A stretch of DNA of 64,000 bases from Torreya grandis (GCA_037957365.1 JARHVA010000666.1:3909501-3973500); one strand, 5' to 3'. Counted from the stretch's first letter, positions 12,630 through 25,289 are shown. Notes: generated from the letters alone by a model not told the origin. A program made the numbers and translations.

Positions 12630-13200
12630 ATAGGTAGTCTTTAGAACTAATATGATTTCAAAAATGGAAGATCATGTCAGATCAATTAGGCATAGATTAA
12701 CTGAGGCCAATGATAGATAAAAGAGTTATGCTAATTTGAAGAGAAAATCTACGTAGTTTTTAGTAGGTGATAAAGTGTTCTTGTAGGTACAACTGTAGAA
12801 GAGATTGATTAAATTTTGGAAGATAATGAAACTTTCACTAATATATGTGGGACTTTTCAAGGTTTTATAAGTGGTCAATCATATAATGTATAGGCTCGTA
12901 TTTCCACCAGCCCTAGCTCTATTGCATAATGTATTTCATGTATATTATCTTACAAAGTATATATATGATCCTTCACATGTTCTAGATTGGAATTCTTTAT
13001 AGGTTATAGATCTTAGGGTGGTCATGTTAAAACTAATTAGAGTAATTGACACTCTCAAACTTCATTTTCATAATAGAGAAGTATCACAGTGCAAGGTCTT
13101 GTGGGACCAATACTCTAACAATTATACTATATGGAAGGACTATGATGAGTTCTATAGGCTATTTCCATAATAATTTACTTGATTTAATTCTTCATACTAT
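12630..13200 (+). pseudogene. Element A pol, part 2: integrase C-terminus and chromodomain
   Basis: The reading includes SIRHRLTEANDRxKSYANLKR, then a GDKVFL stretch. After that comes the conserved RYVGPF-type segment, read here as KLSLIYVGLFKVL, and HNVFHVSYLxKYIYDPSHVLD. A chromodomain-like end follows, with KVLWDQYSNNYTIWKDYDEF near 13090-13160. In plant chromoviruses this region binds DNA and directs integration to particular chromatin. Several stops are present. It continues the pol of A after insertion F. Confidence 0.82.
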
Positions 13201-13273
13201 GTTATTATTTTGATGGATAATGTTTTTAATTCAGAACTAGTTTTTGAATAAGTGTCATCAGGATAATGACTAG

Positions 13274-13288
13274 CTTTAAGTGGAATGA
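13274..13288 (+). other. Element A polypurine tract
   Basis: CTTTAAGTGGAATGA precedes TGTCACATC. It resembles the AAGTGGGGGAGaaTGA tract that usually comes before chromovirus LTRs, although several purines are lost. Confidence 0.6.
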
Positions 13289-13409
13289 TGTCACATCTTG
13301 ATTTCTCACTAAGTTAATTTACCTAATTATTCATGGCTTATTATGGTTGTTAAATTAATTAATTACTATTTAAATAATCTATAAGTCATATGATAATAAT
13401 TAAGAGGCA
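13289..13409 (+). repeat. Element A 3' LTR, first fragment
   Basis: It starts TGTCACATC immediately after the polypurine tract. The LTR ends GATGTTACA at 24376, so the two termini form an almost perfect short inverted repeat, as LTRs do. Element B interrupts the LTR after 13409. Confidence 0.75.
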
Positions 13410-14613
13410 TGTAGTCATATAAAATGCAAAATTTGGTTACTTGAGTACGGCTAATGATACCCAATCCATAGGTTTTCCTACATACTTGAAAAACCCTTTT
13501 AGGCTTTTCTTTCAGTGATTCCCAATCATTCACAACCTTTAAAACTTAACCCTTATATATCTAGGTAGCTCTCTTAGGCCCATATCCATCCCCCTAGGTC
13601 TCATTCTCTCTATAAAATAGTGCCCAAGTTGGACAGGGGCACTAAAACCCATGCTATTCAATTTTCAATGCTATTGTCTAAGTGTACTTTTAGTTCTAAC
13701 GGTCATATTTTCCCAAATCCTTATCCTAATTAATTTTGGACTATAATGAATTAATTTAACCCAAAATCATTAATTACCTTATAAAATGCCATTCAAAGTC
13801 CATTTAGAAGGGTTGACACTCATTTACAAGAGAAAAATAAGAATACAAGCAAGACTACTCAAGCACTCTTCCCTATTCTCTACATACAACCATCCAACAA
13901 CATTTAAAGATTATTCAAACCATTAGATGAGTCCATATTCATTCCAAGTACACACAATTACACATTTAATTACATTTTCATCACACTATTACACAAACAC
14001 TTCAATAGAATAACTACATATAGCTTGATCTCTCCTCAAAATATTGGTATGTAAGTAGCATGCCCACACATGGGGTGTGAAGTGATTCTAGCATATCCTT
14101 TACACACTAAACCCTTTTCCATATTTTCCAAAGTTTCATTTAATTACATAGAAGACATAATCACATGAAGAATAAACTCTATAGGGAGTTTTGTTGACAA
14201 TGAGGATCTAAATTTGGTACATAGGCTTATATAGATGCTGTGAATAAAACTCAAAAAAATCATATCTCTACGAGTAGTTTGGACAATAGCAGAAAGACCA
14301 AGACTATAATACTAGACAACAGGGTGTCCTATTTTTAGTGGTCCTATCCAACTAAGAAATGAACTCCAAATCTCAGTTTGTGATAGTGTCTTAGTCTTGT
14401 TCCTTCATTATCAAACTTTGTCTCTATTGTAACAACTCAAAATAAGCTAAGTTATTTTTTCTGTCACTCATTCCTATTTTTAGAAAAGGCAAAGATACAA
14501 CTTGTTTAAATAAATCAGTGCTTAAACATTGCATATTATTTACTAATTTTATCTACTTAGACCCATTTATCATTTTGGAATTAAACATCTAATTTCACAA
14601 AAAAAAAAAATCA
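13410..14613 (+). repeat. Element B 5' LTR
   Basis: It is collinear with 18749-19953 over its whole length, for example ATAAAATGCAAAATTTGGTT near the start and GCATATTATTTA near the end. It holds two copies of a module of about 70 bp, near 13610-13680 and 14278-14347. Confidence 0.88.
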
Positions 14614-14615
14614 TT

Positions 14616-14632
14616 TGGTGAACCTGACTTAC
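14616..14632 (+). other. Element B putative primer-binding site
   Basis: TGGTGAACCTGACTTAC lies two bases after the LTR end and is absent after the 3' LTR. The primer tRNA is not identified. Confidence 0.4.
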
Positions 14633-15249
14633 TTTGAATTTTGCATAAAAACCCTAAGGTAAATTCCTAGCTAATTTTTTCCCATAAATTTTTGAATTTT
14701 TTCTTGAATATTAAAATTAGAAATTCCTCTCAAATTTTAAAATTTTGTAGTAAATTTTAAAATAAATTTATTTCAAACCCTAGTTACATACACTAGGTCC
14801 TAGTAATTTTCCAGTATTAATCCACTAATTTCTTGATTTTTTGCTTGCATATATAAATTAGAAATGTAATTGAAATTCTCAAATTCAATAGTAAATTTTC
14901 AAAAGTACTTTCTAAAAATCCCTAGTTGCATATAATAGCTGCTATTTGCTTCTTGAGGTATCACCTTACATCCATACTCAAAATTACAAAAATGTTGCTC
15001 ATTTATTTACAAACTTTTCCTACATTTCTTGTAAATAATAAAGAAACCATAATGGGCCCTATCATGTACATGAATGATGAAGTCTATCATATGTTAGTAC
15101 AAAGTTTCATCCTTCGCATTTCATGTTTAATTGTCATAATAAGGAATGATATTACAACCTTTATTGCTAAAATTACACAAGATTTAAATATTCCTTTTGC
15201 ATACTCTCTATCTCTCATATGGAACAATTAAAGTTTTATATATTCCATG

Positions 15250-16125
15250 GCCATTCATGTTATGGGGATTTAATCTCATTAGAAAAATTAGCCTTGAATC
15301 CACTAATGGACATAATTTAATAATTATATCTATCAAATACTTTACCAAATGGGTGGAAGCAGTTCTAATTTAATCTACCATAGGTGAAGACATTTGTAGT
15401 TTTATCATGACTGATATTATTTCATGCTTTGGCCTATTGGCATATATCATCTCTGATATTGGAACATCATTCAAGAAAAAAATTGTCAAAATTTCTTGTA
15501 CCAAATACAAAATGAAGCACACATTATCCACTCCATATTACCAACAAGGAAATGGTCAAGTAGAAGCTACTAATAAAACTATCAATAGCATTTTAAGCAA
15601 AATAGTGATAAAATTTGGAGATGATTGGAACCATCAAATAGCTTTAGCATTATGGTCCTATCACACAAGTATCTGTACACCCACAGGAGCTACTCATTAT
15701 TCACTCATTTATGGCACATAAGTAGTTTTACCATCGGAATTAGAAATCCCATCTCTTTGTGTCTCCCTTAAAGGTATTCTCACTGATCACTAGTATCATG
15801 AAAAACATCTACACCAACTTGAAAAATTAGACCATACATGTATTCAAGATATAAAATACCTCAGAATCTACCAACAATATATATAATGATCTTACAAAAA
15901 ATGAGTTCATATCAGAGAATTTGAAGTTAATGATCTGGTTCTTAAAGAAAACCTTCATAATGTCAATTCCAAAGAAGAAATCAAAGGGAAATTCAAATAA
16001 AATTGGCTAGGTTCATATATTATTATCAAAAATCTTATACCTAAAGTGTATCATCTAGCCTCACTTAAAGGAAAGAAACTCAAAAACCCAATGAATATTA
16101 TGCATCTATGTAGATTCCATGTCTA
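15250..16125 (+). pseudogene. Element B integrase (Tat-like), degenerate
   Basis: The reading shows NGHNLIIISIKYFTKWVEAV, where the first catalytic Asp of IDYFTKW appears as Lys. It continues with IISDIGTSF (second Asp present), then STPYYQQGNGQVEATNKTI (catalytic Glu present) and a DDWNHQIALALWSYHTS segment followed by TPTGATHYSLIYG. The open piece is 15407-15721. A C-terminal part follows to about 16125 (VLPSELEIPSLCVSL, then VNDLVLKENLH, then GKFKxNWLGSYII). This is the core of a Ty3/gypsy integrase without a chromodomain, close to Tat/Ogre proteins. It is non-functional because of the Asp loss and the stops. Confidence 0.85.
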
Positions 16126-18731
16126 AGCATGCCATTTTACATATTACAGTCTACATAATTTCTATTTAAAGCTTACCTGTACATAGCTTATTTCAATAAA
16201 TATAAAAATAATATAATATTTCAAAAATACCAAAAACATCCAACTATATACAAAAACACAAAAACATTCTGACTATATGCATAATTTATGCTTTACATTG
16301 CTACTACTATGATAGGACTTACATTTGTTATTTCATGCTATTTTTTGTCAATTTATCTACATTACCATGCTTCACTTGATCTTATTTGAGTGTGTGCAGT
16401 GACATCTAAATCCTTGATTGCTTCATTCTACCCATTGAGGGAGAATCCTAATTTTACATTTGAGACACACATCAATATGCATACCCACTAGGGGCATCTT
16501 CTACATGACCACACCATCTAGGTTATGTCATTCCTACACTACATGCTCCAAGTTATCATGCTGACGTACATTACCTAGCTTACACAGATTACTATATCAA
16601 AATTTTACTAGTATCTAGAACTTGTGTATCTTTTTAGCATATACCTAGTCTTACAATAAACATATCTTGCATACTTTCATTCTTGATTTGATTAATCAGA
16701 TGTGATTCTATCTTTCCAGTTATTACATGCTTTCTCTTCTTGCTTCACGTAGTTTATTGGATTGCATTTCTAGTTCTTGCTTATCTCTTGTGTGTGCCAT
16801 AAGATATTTTCCAATGTCCTTTGCTTCTATTCAGGTGTGTGTACCTTTAGACATTTACCAATATCCCTTGCCTATACTCTTCTATGTGCCTATATCCCTC
16901 ATGCCAATCTTGCTTGTTCTATGGTATGTGTATGCGGCATTTGAACATGCCTTGTATGTTTGCTTTCTAGTATGAGTGACATGTGCCCATTTCCCTTATT
17001 TGTTTGACCCTTTGGCCACGCTTGTATATTTCTTACTTCTTTCTTTGTGTATTTATTGCTTGAGTGTTTGTTCTATTTACAAATGCCATGACCCATATCA
17101 TGCATTTCCTTTCTTTCTTAGATGACATGATAGACGTCATGCTCCATCCCTCCTTGCTAACAACTAACAACTAACCCATTCAATTTTAGTTTTGTATATT
17201 ACAGATGCTTTTATATTATTATATTTATCTAGGCATACCCATGCTAATTTAACAATCTCTTAATATAAACATTTCTATATCTTAAGATATATTATCAATT
17301 ATCATTGCTATATCATGTATCTATGTAGCATAACACACTTATAGGGCTATCTCTTCTGAGGATGGTCATTAAATGGTCTTCATTCCTACCCTCAAAAGAG
17401 GGGGAAACAAACATGGGTTTTTTTACATAGAGATCAGAGCTCCTAGTGGTCAAAGTAGTAGTTTTTAGAACACTCAAAATAGAATCTAGACATCAAACTA
17501 GGTAGACAATAAAGATTCTAGAATAGTCATCAGATTTGGCCCTAGACAATAGTGCCAAAGCTGGACTACAACACTAGATATTAGGGTGTCTTATTTTTGG
17601 CACTCATATCTAGACAAAATAAAAATCAATTTTTCAAAAAATAGACAAAAAGGTGAGTTCAGTCATAGGTTTTTTAGTATAACACAATCCAGATTCAACA
17701 TGTTTAAATTTAGTTTTTGCTAAAAAATCTAGATATAGGGGGCATCATGGCTCTCACTTCAAGTTTTAAATTAGGTAGTTGATATAACTTCTAGATCAGA
17801 ATCCATGTTCTATACACTAGTTATTGGGGGTAATGTGTGTGACACAGTGGTCCTCCTCTCTTTCTGAGTTTAGTTTATTTTTCCTAAGCATTCTCAATAG
17901 TTGTGTGCCTTAATCCATCTACAGGTGGTTGACATCATTTTTTTAAGTTTGTACTTCATAAAATCTTAACTTCTTGAGTACCCAAGTTATTGTGTTGGCT
18001 TCCATATAATCTTATTTCACTAGTTTCAAGGTGGATTTCATACAATCCTAGTCTCCATATTTTGAAATGGTCAAGAGTGGCCTAGTTTCCAGCATACATT
18101 CAACTATCTATGACAACATTGTTAGATCACAATACATTCATGGGATTCAAGAGCCATCTCATATGACATCTATTTCATACTGATATTACTTCATAACTTC
18201 ACTTCATGGGGCAATGATGGAGCCAAGGGACTAGCTAGCCTTTGTATTGTTGAGCCACCTATTCAGAGGGATTGGATACACAATCCAAACATTGATTGAC
18301 ACATACAAGATTTGTTAACTTCACTTAGTAGGTGATGATGGAGCCAAAGGGCTTACCTTTGAATTCTAGAACCACTTTTAGGGAATGGAGCACTTAGCTC
18401 CATTTATGATATGACTTTTAGTAAAACACACACCCAACACAATCCAACATCATAATAGGTTTTATATTGGTTTGCATATCCGATGAGGTGTATTCATTCC
18501 TTTCTCTTCCTCTCTCTCTTACCTAGATTTTATATGTTCTTATTTTAAATATAGCATATCTAGTAAGGATTGATCTAATCTATGTTTTTCATTTTAGATT
18601 TACACTTCATACCATGGTCTCTCTATGCACATCCAACATCACACAACTTCGTGAGCTTCACCTTGATAGGTAAGTTTAGGAATGGTTTTTTTTTTCCTTT
18701 ATCCTATTACTTAGCTTTGATGCATCTCTAG
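16126..18731 (+). other. Element B non-coding tail
   Basis: There is no recognisable gene. The ORF at 16727-16975 lies in a low-complexity, Cys/Leu-rich repeat stretch and is not supported. About 16785-17000 contains roughly five degenerate units of about 46 bp, built on GTGTGTGCCAT...CCAATxTCCCTTGC. Two near-copies of GATGATGGAGCCAA lie around 18215 and 18330, about 115 bp apart. A third copy of the 70-bp LTR module is at 17541-17618. Confidence 0.5.
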
Positions 18732-18748
18732 AATAAAGAGGGGGCAAA
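18732..18748 (+). other. Element B polypurine tract
   Basis: AATAAAGAGGGGGCAAA ends directly at the TG of the 3' LTR. It is a textbook tract for Tat-like elements. Confidence 0.85.
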
Positions 18749-19953
18749 TGTTGTCATACAAAATGCAAAATTTGGTTACTTGAGTATGGATAATGACACC
18801 CAATCCATAAGTCTTTCTACTTATTTGCATAACCCTTTTAGGATCTTATTTCATTGATTCCTAGTCATCCACAACCTTCCAAACTTAACCCTTATAGACC
18901 CAGGTAGGGCTCTTAGGCCCAAATCCATCCCCTTAGGTTTCATTCTCTCTAGACAATAGTGCCCAAGTTGGATAGGAACACTAAAACCTAGGGTGTTTAA
19001 TTTTTAGCACTATTGTCCAAGTGTAATTTTGGTCCTAATGGTCATATTTTCTTAAATTCTTATCCTAATTCATGTCAGCCTAACATGAATTCATTTAACC
19101 CATGATCATTAATTCCCATATAAAAGGCCATTCAAAGTCCATTTAGAAGGGTTGATACTCATTTACAAGAGAGAAGGAAGAATACAAGCAAGAAGACTCA
19201 TGCACTCTTCCCTATTCTCTGTATATAAAAATCCAACAACATTTAAAGCTTATTCAAACCTTTAAACTAGGCCCTAGTCATTCTAAGTACACTTAGTTTT
19301 ACATTTACTTAAATTTTCATGACACTATTGCATGAAGCACTTCAATGGGAGAAATACATATAGCTTGATTCTTCCTCAGAGTATTGGTATGTAGGCAACA
19401 TGCCCACACACAGGGTGTGAAGTGTGTCCAGCATATATTTTACACACTAACCTTTTTTCCCTATTTTCAAAAGTTCCATTTAATTTCATATAAGGCACAA
19501 GCACACAAAACATCAACTCTATAGGGAGTTCTATTGACAATGAGGATCTAAAATTTAGTACATAGGTTCATACAAACATTGTAAAGTAAACCCAAAAAAT
19601 TCATATCTCTATGAACAATTTGGATAACAACAACAAGACCAGGACTAAAATGCTAGATAATAAGGTGTCCTATTTTTGGTGGTCCTATCTAATCAAGAAA
19701 TGAACTCCAGATCTTAGTTTGCAATAGTATCTCCATCTTATTCCTCCAGTATTTGACTTTGTCTCTGTCATAATAGCCCGTAATAAGCTAAGTCATATTT
19801 TCTCACTCATTACTTTTTTAAAAAAAGGCAAAAATACAACTTATTTAAATAAATCAGTGGCTTAATTATTGCATATTATTTATTGATTTTATCTACTCAG
19901 ACCCATTTATTATTTAGGACTTAAACATCTAATTTGCTAAAAATAATAAATCA
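18749..19953 (+). repeat. Element B 3' LTR
   Basis: It pairs with 13410-14613. It ends at ATCA, after which the LTR sequence of A resumes (AGATATTTTCC). Confidence 0.88.
18952..19017 (+). repeat. Perfect 11-bp inverted repeat in the LTR of B
   Basis: GACAATAGTGC at 18952-18962 and GCACTATTGTC at 19007-19017 are exact reverse complements separated by 44 bases. The 5' LTR copy (about 13615-13680) has the same arms with a few mismatches. Confidence 0.7.
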
Positions 19954-22900
19954 AGATATTTTCCATAGTGAGTCAAACTATGATATTACTTTCTAGATGA
20001 AAGTGGGGTAGCAAGCTAAGTGGGCTTAACCTTAGAAGAAACTCCATGGTTAAACATGCTTGAGTTAGAGTAGTACTAGGCTGTGTGACCTCAATGCTTC
20101 ACCTCTGTGAGCATCACCTAGATGCAATGAGTGCTAAAGATGGGTTTGTATGAACCACTACTTATGAAACATGGGTCAATGAGTTTGATTTGAAAACTAC
20201 ACAATTGAATCCTAATAGTAATATCATAATAAATCATTTGCTATTATGGGACAGTAGTATGTTGATTTTGATTACATGATTACATTGCTATGAGTTAGTT
20301 GTATTTGTATATTCTTTACATTATGATCATATTGATTTACTATTAAATTAATATTTTATGATATATATCATGATGTTATGGGCTAACTACCTTCTTATCA
20401 TGAGTTGGATGCAGGAGAGATTCATCCCTCAAATCATGACAGAGGGAGAGCATCATCAAAGATGATGGCGTAGATGGAGGTATTGGGGGATGACAAATGA
20501 TTAGTTAAAACACACACACACCACAATAGATAGCACTCATCATATGAATTGTTTGAATTGATTAGCTTTAGTACATCTTTGATGTTATCTATATTTAGAT
20601 AGTTAATTATGTGTGTTAGTTATGATTTAGTTCAATTTAATATTTAGAGTTAATTTTGTTTGATTACATTATGATTATTATATGTTGGTTGAATGCATAA
20701 TGCTGCTATGGATCATGTTGAGTTATCATATTCATGATTTTTAATATTAATGATGCACGTATAAGTAAATTTGCATAAATAACATCTATTTACTACTATC
20801 TATAGACTAATCAAAATGTATTTTTAATGTCTTAATATATTTTTGGTTATAATGATATTTGATAAATATCATCATCTCAACTTAATGCCACGATATATAA
20901 AAAATAGTTATAAGACATTAAGTATAGTCTATATAAAGTGGTAGTAACAATGACTACATTGTTATAATATCATCATGGTTGACATTGTTATAAAAATTAT
21001 GTTCAAAAGATTGTTAATGCCTTTTCATTAGTCACTTTCTATTTGAAGTTAGATTGATACTGATCCATGATAGGTTGATGTAAAAATTACCTAAGCTATC
21101 CTATGATCTAACCTAAAATAATGGGTCAAATATATATTGGAATTAGTATGTAAGTTTTGATTTTATTATTGTTTTGGTTATTGATAATTATTAATAATGA
21201 TTTAATAGGTAAACTTTGTAAATTTGGGGCATGTGCATGTGAGGTCAAAAGACCATGTAGTGATTTAAAATTAAAAGATTATTATTTTGGAACATTCACA
21301 TGATTAGGGCATTGTTCTATTTGTCTCAATTTGAGTTGACCTAGATTAGGAAAAAAAATCTATGGATAATGAGGTTTTGCATGATGGGAACTGGAACAAA
21401 CTATGAGTTTGATGCTACAGTGCATGCAATAGATGTATGAGAGAGGTTGACATGGAAGAAATGATAAGGAGGAGAAAGAAGGGCATGAGAGGACATTGGA
21501 GAAGCATAGGGGAGTAGAGAGAATAAAAGGGAAGACATTTTAGTTCAATAGATAATAAACTTGAAAGCTAATTCAAGGTTGGTATTGTACTTAATTTATA
21601 TGGGTTGTGATTACTACAAATATTAATCTGTGCATTATCTTATTAGGGTTTTTGGGAAAGGAATTATGAACTATATTTCAATGAAATGATATTAATTAAA
21701 CCCCGTGGATGGCTTGGCCATCCATATAACTAAATCAATATCTCATTATTCCTTAAATTTGTTGAATAAGATTGTGTGAATTAAGTATGGTAAAGATGTG
21801 CTTTTATTTGTATGTCCATTGTAGGATTAAGTTGTGGAAACTTAAATATAATAGATAGGTTATAATGAAATATATTTAAGGATATTTTTTAAATTATCAT
21901 TTAAAGAAAACAAATAAGCTTATGTATAATAGACTGTGTATATTAGAAATGTTTTAACATAGTGAAGAATATATTGTAAGGAACCTTGTGCATAGAAAAG
22001 GAAGTAGGTGAATATTTCATTATAAAAATACTGAAGTTTAAATGGTCTATAGTTATATTTATGTTTTACAGATAATATATATTTTAGGTTATTTAAGATT
22101 GTTTAATGAGAATGGATGATGATTTGTATCAATAAAGGGAAAATTCTAGGTAGATATATTCCTATAAAAACTACCAGTTTGTATCTATGTTGAATCCCTA
22201 TAAGGTGACTATGTAATACTTTTAGAACATGGGAAATATATATCCTCTATCATTGAGATAATAATCAAAATGGGAAAGGTACTATGAATTACTTACACAT
22301 GCACATATATATAGTTGATATAAATGATTATATTATGCTTATGTGTATTGGAAATTCATATACATACACATAGTCGATATAAATGGTTGTATAATGTTTT
22401 GTGTATTTATAATCAAATAAAGACTATTCTATGTTGGCTATTCATAAATATATTTAGCATGTTAGATCAAATCTACAAAATTAGTTGTTTCGAACCTTAA
22501 GCTGGGCACATAACTATAATTGACAGTGTGAAATTACTTTAAAGTGATTGACATTTGGAATTTGGGTTAATTTTTTTGTTTAATAGATCCATTAAATTTG
22601 AGTTATAATAGGTTTATGTGTCAATTCCAGTAAACAACATAACTGTCATGAACCCATATTTAGTGGAAATTAGAGAAAATGGAGTTGAATAGTTTTCTCT
22701 AGACTAAGGAAATTTTGAACTTCAAGTTAATAAAATGAAAATTGAAACAGGGTAGTATATTTGATTTGTATTATATTTGGTTTTCATTATATAAATTGTA
22801 TAATTGGATATAGAGTGATTATTTGGATTTTATGAGATCCAAATGGAAATTAGATAATGAAAATCTTAATTAAGTGCATATATTATACCCAAAGTATTCA

Positions 22901-24376
22901 AGAAACAAATTCCTTGGGCATAGTAAACCCACTCTTTGTTATAATAGTATAAAATTTTAATATATAAGTTGATACATGTGAACTGTATAGGTCTTGTGTG
23001 AATGGGGAATATAAATTAGTCTTCTATATGTTGAATCTATATGAGAGGAATAATTACAATTACACATATATGGTATTTATTTATAAATATGAAGTATGCT
23101 TATTTTTATGGTATTATCTTTGATTATAAATTAATTTAGTTAACCATGTGATGTGGTATACCATAACTATACACATACATCTCTCTAAATGTGTAAACAA
23201 TGGTATGAAAGTTTGATTATTATTTATATGAGCATTGATTAAATTATAACTGGTTAGTTATAATTTGTGAAGTATATACATAGGATTATATTATGGTTAA
23301 ATTGGCTTATAATAAATGATTCTATATTGAGTTAATTCTAAAAATAAGAAACATGTAGCTTAACATAATATACCCCAAATTGGTATAGGCTATACTTGTT
23401 TATGTTGTTATTTATATGTTAAATAATATAGTGAAGATTCATTGCATACATTTGACAGACTAAATGTATGTACTTTGATTATTCCATACTTAACATGTTT
23501 ATGATTATTGATGGGAAGTAATCTAAATGAATATTTTGGTTATGTTTAAACCAAATATCACATTATTGGTACTAAATAAGCAGTGAGATGGACTTTACTA
23601 GCTTACTTAGCATTACCAATGCTGGATGAGGGTAATCTGATTAAGTGGTGTGTATGAGTTTAAATAATCTTAGAGACCATTAACTATTTAAAATATTTGG
23701 CCAAAATAATTTTATTTAAACATTGTCATTTCATATGTTTGATTTACATGCTTGTGAGATATCATGTTGGAATGTATTTTCTTCATGGTACACATCATGT
23801 TTTAGAAATATTATAGCACATAGGTACTAGCTAGTCTCTTTGGATTTCTGCACTGTCACTATCTACCCATGCATTAAGGGAGGGATATTCCTTGATTGGG
23901 GGATTGTGTGGCAAATATATGGTCTTTGGTTGGTTTTGAAAAACACTCAAATGATTCTCTCCCTCCCTACAATACTATGTATTTGGAGACTACACTTGAG
24001 ATTACCATAGATACTAGAGTTCATGATAATCATGTTATGTGGAGCCTTGTGTCTTATATTTTATTTATTATTGAAACATTATTCTTGATAAAAATGTAAT
24101 TATTTACTCATTTTACATTTATAGTAGTGGCCGTATTATTTTACCAGTCATGGTTGGAAATATGTAATTACTTTCTATATGCAGTTATGTTTTGTTTCAT
24201 GATGCTAGTGATCAATAACTAATAGATATTACATGTGTATTTTATGTTTAACATACTTAGTGTGTTTTACTAGGGTCACTAATTAGATTCTCATGGTGAA
24301 TATAATGAAAGAATATGTGGAAATTAATTAAAAAAAATATTATGTTATTCTATTAAATCCTAGTGGGGATGTTACA
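19954..24376 (+). repeat. Element A 3' LTR, second fragment
   Basis: The LTR of A continues after B. From about 20979 to 24376 it is collinear with the 5' LTR (1180-4599). The part at 19954-20978 has no partner in the window, because the 5' LTR is truncated. It ends GGGGATGTTACA. No coding capacity is evident, and the ORF at 23896-24099 is chance. Confidence 0.8.
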
Positions 24377-24386
24377 ACAATATAGG

Positions 24387-24750
24387 GTGGTTTGATTAAA
24401 CAAGTGACAATGGTTTCTAGGGTACATGCTCTATTGTTTTTCCAATATTAAATAGCTATTGATACTTAAATTAGGGTTGCTAAAGAGTGAGTTGAATTGA
24501 GAACACATCTAGCGAGAGAACATATGCCTTAACCAAATATAACTATTGCTCTAGGTTTGAGATTGTTAGACAAGTATGTTTAATTACAAAGGGAACATGT
24601 AGATTTTAAGGATAGATGAGTTGTGTATGAGGATCAAGAGTATAAAAATAAGTCTATATCTAGGAAAAATTCTGTCTCTAGTACTAATAGATAAAGATTA
24701 TGTAGAGATGGATGTAGAGGGACATGTGGATCAGGGTCTTATTATTGAGT
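24387..24750 (+). pseudogene. Short coding-like remnant, unassigned
   Basis: One frame reads as protein-like for about 120 codons (segments such as KQVTMVSRVHALLFFQY, NITIALGLRLLDKYV and YEDQEYKNKSISRKNS). It has several TAA and TGA interruptions where Gln or Arg would fit. It starts just beyond the 3' LTR of A, so it belongs to the DNA that A entered. I do not recognise a family. Confidence 0.3.
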
Positions 24751-25289
24751 GATCATATATTGTATAAACTTTCATTGTATATCATGTTATAGGAAAACTT
24801 TTATAAATATATATTAGTTGCTTGAGTATGTTAATTTTTTAATTATCTTATGGATTAGGTTAAATTTTTCTTTAAGTGTATGATTTTAATTGAATTGTGC
24901 ATTTAAAATTGTAGCATTTTATAATCATGATATATATTTGAGTGTGATGTGAAGGAATATGTGTACCTTACATAATCATCTAACCAACTTGAAGGGACTA
25001 AAAATGATGAAACACACTAATAACTATACATGTTTGAATAATTATATTCTAATTTTGGAACTATCTTGTTGTGAATAGCTATAGTATGAATTTATGTAAC
25101 ATATATTGTAAAAAAATTATTGGTTGTCACATTGTCACTATTAATTGATTCTTTTTTCCTTTTATTACAATGCTAATATAAATTTGATTATATTTTAGTA
25201 GTAGATTATTTTGTTATTGAGTTTATGATACCATTGAACTCTCATAACTTTGTTCTCTAGATGTATTTTTACTAACATGATGAGTGACC
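24751..25289. other. AT-rich stretch with nothing recognised
   Basis: No frame, repeat pair or RNA structure stands out. Confidence 0.4.

Larger units (their letters stand above)
13410..19953 (+). mobile_element. Element B: internally deleted Tat-like Ty3/gypsy retrotransposon
   Basis: It has LTRs of 1204 and 1205 bp, both beginning TGTnGTCAT and ending ATCA. Its polypurine tract is GAATAAAGAGGGGGCAAA. It sits inside the 3' LTR of A. Flanking pentamers are AGGCA (left) and AGATA (right), which share three of five positions and fit an aged target duplication. The interior retains integrase only. Gag, protease, RT and RNase H are absent between the primer site and 15250. A non-coding tail of about 2.6 kb separates integrase from the 3' LTR. 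Confidence 0.85.
1180..24376 (+). mobile_element. Element A: Ty3/gypsy chromovirus-like retrotransposon with nested insertions
   Basis: The order is a 5' LTR truncated by J (1180-4599), tRNA-Met-type primer site, gag, protease, RT, RNase H, insertion F, integrase C-terminus plus chromodomain, polypurine tract, and a 3' LTR split by element B. The domain order and the pol motifs fit plant chromoviruses of the Tekay/Del type. Frames carry many stops, the protease Asp motif is lost and the integrase core is absent, so the copy is dead. Its left terminus lies outside the window, so no target duplication can be tested. The five bases after the 3' LTR are ACAAT. Confidence 0.85.

Noticed and set aside
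16727..16975. An 82-codon Leu/Cys-rich ORF resembling a membrane peptide
   Set aside because: It lies in degenerate 46-bp repeats of the non-coding tail of B. The hydrophobicity comes from T-rich DNA.
13400..19960. Reading the two B LTRs as a CRISPR-like or satellite repeat
   Set aside because: There are only two copies 5.3 kb apart with TG...CA ends, a primer-like site and a polypurine tract. This is an LTR pair.
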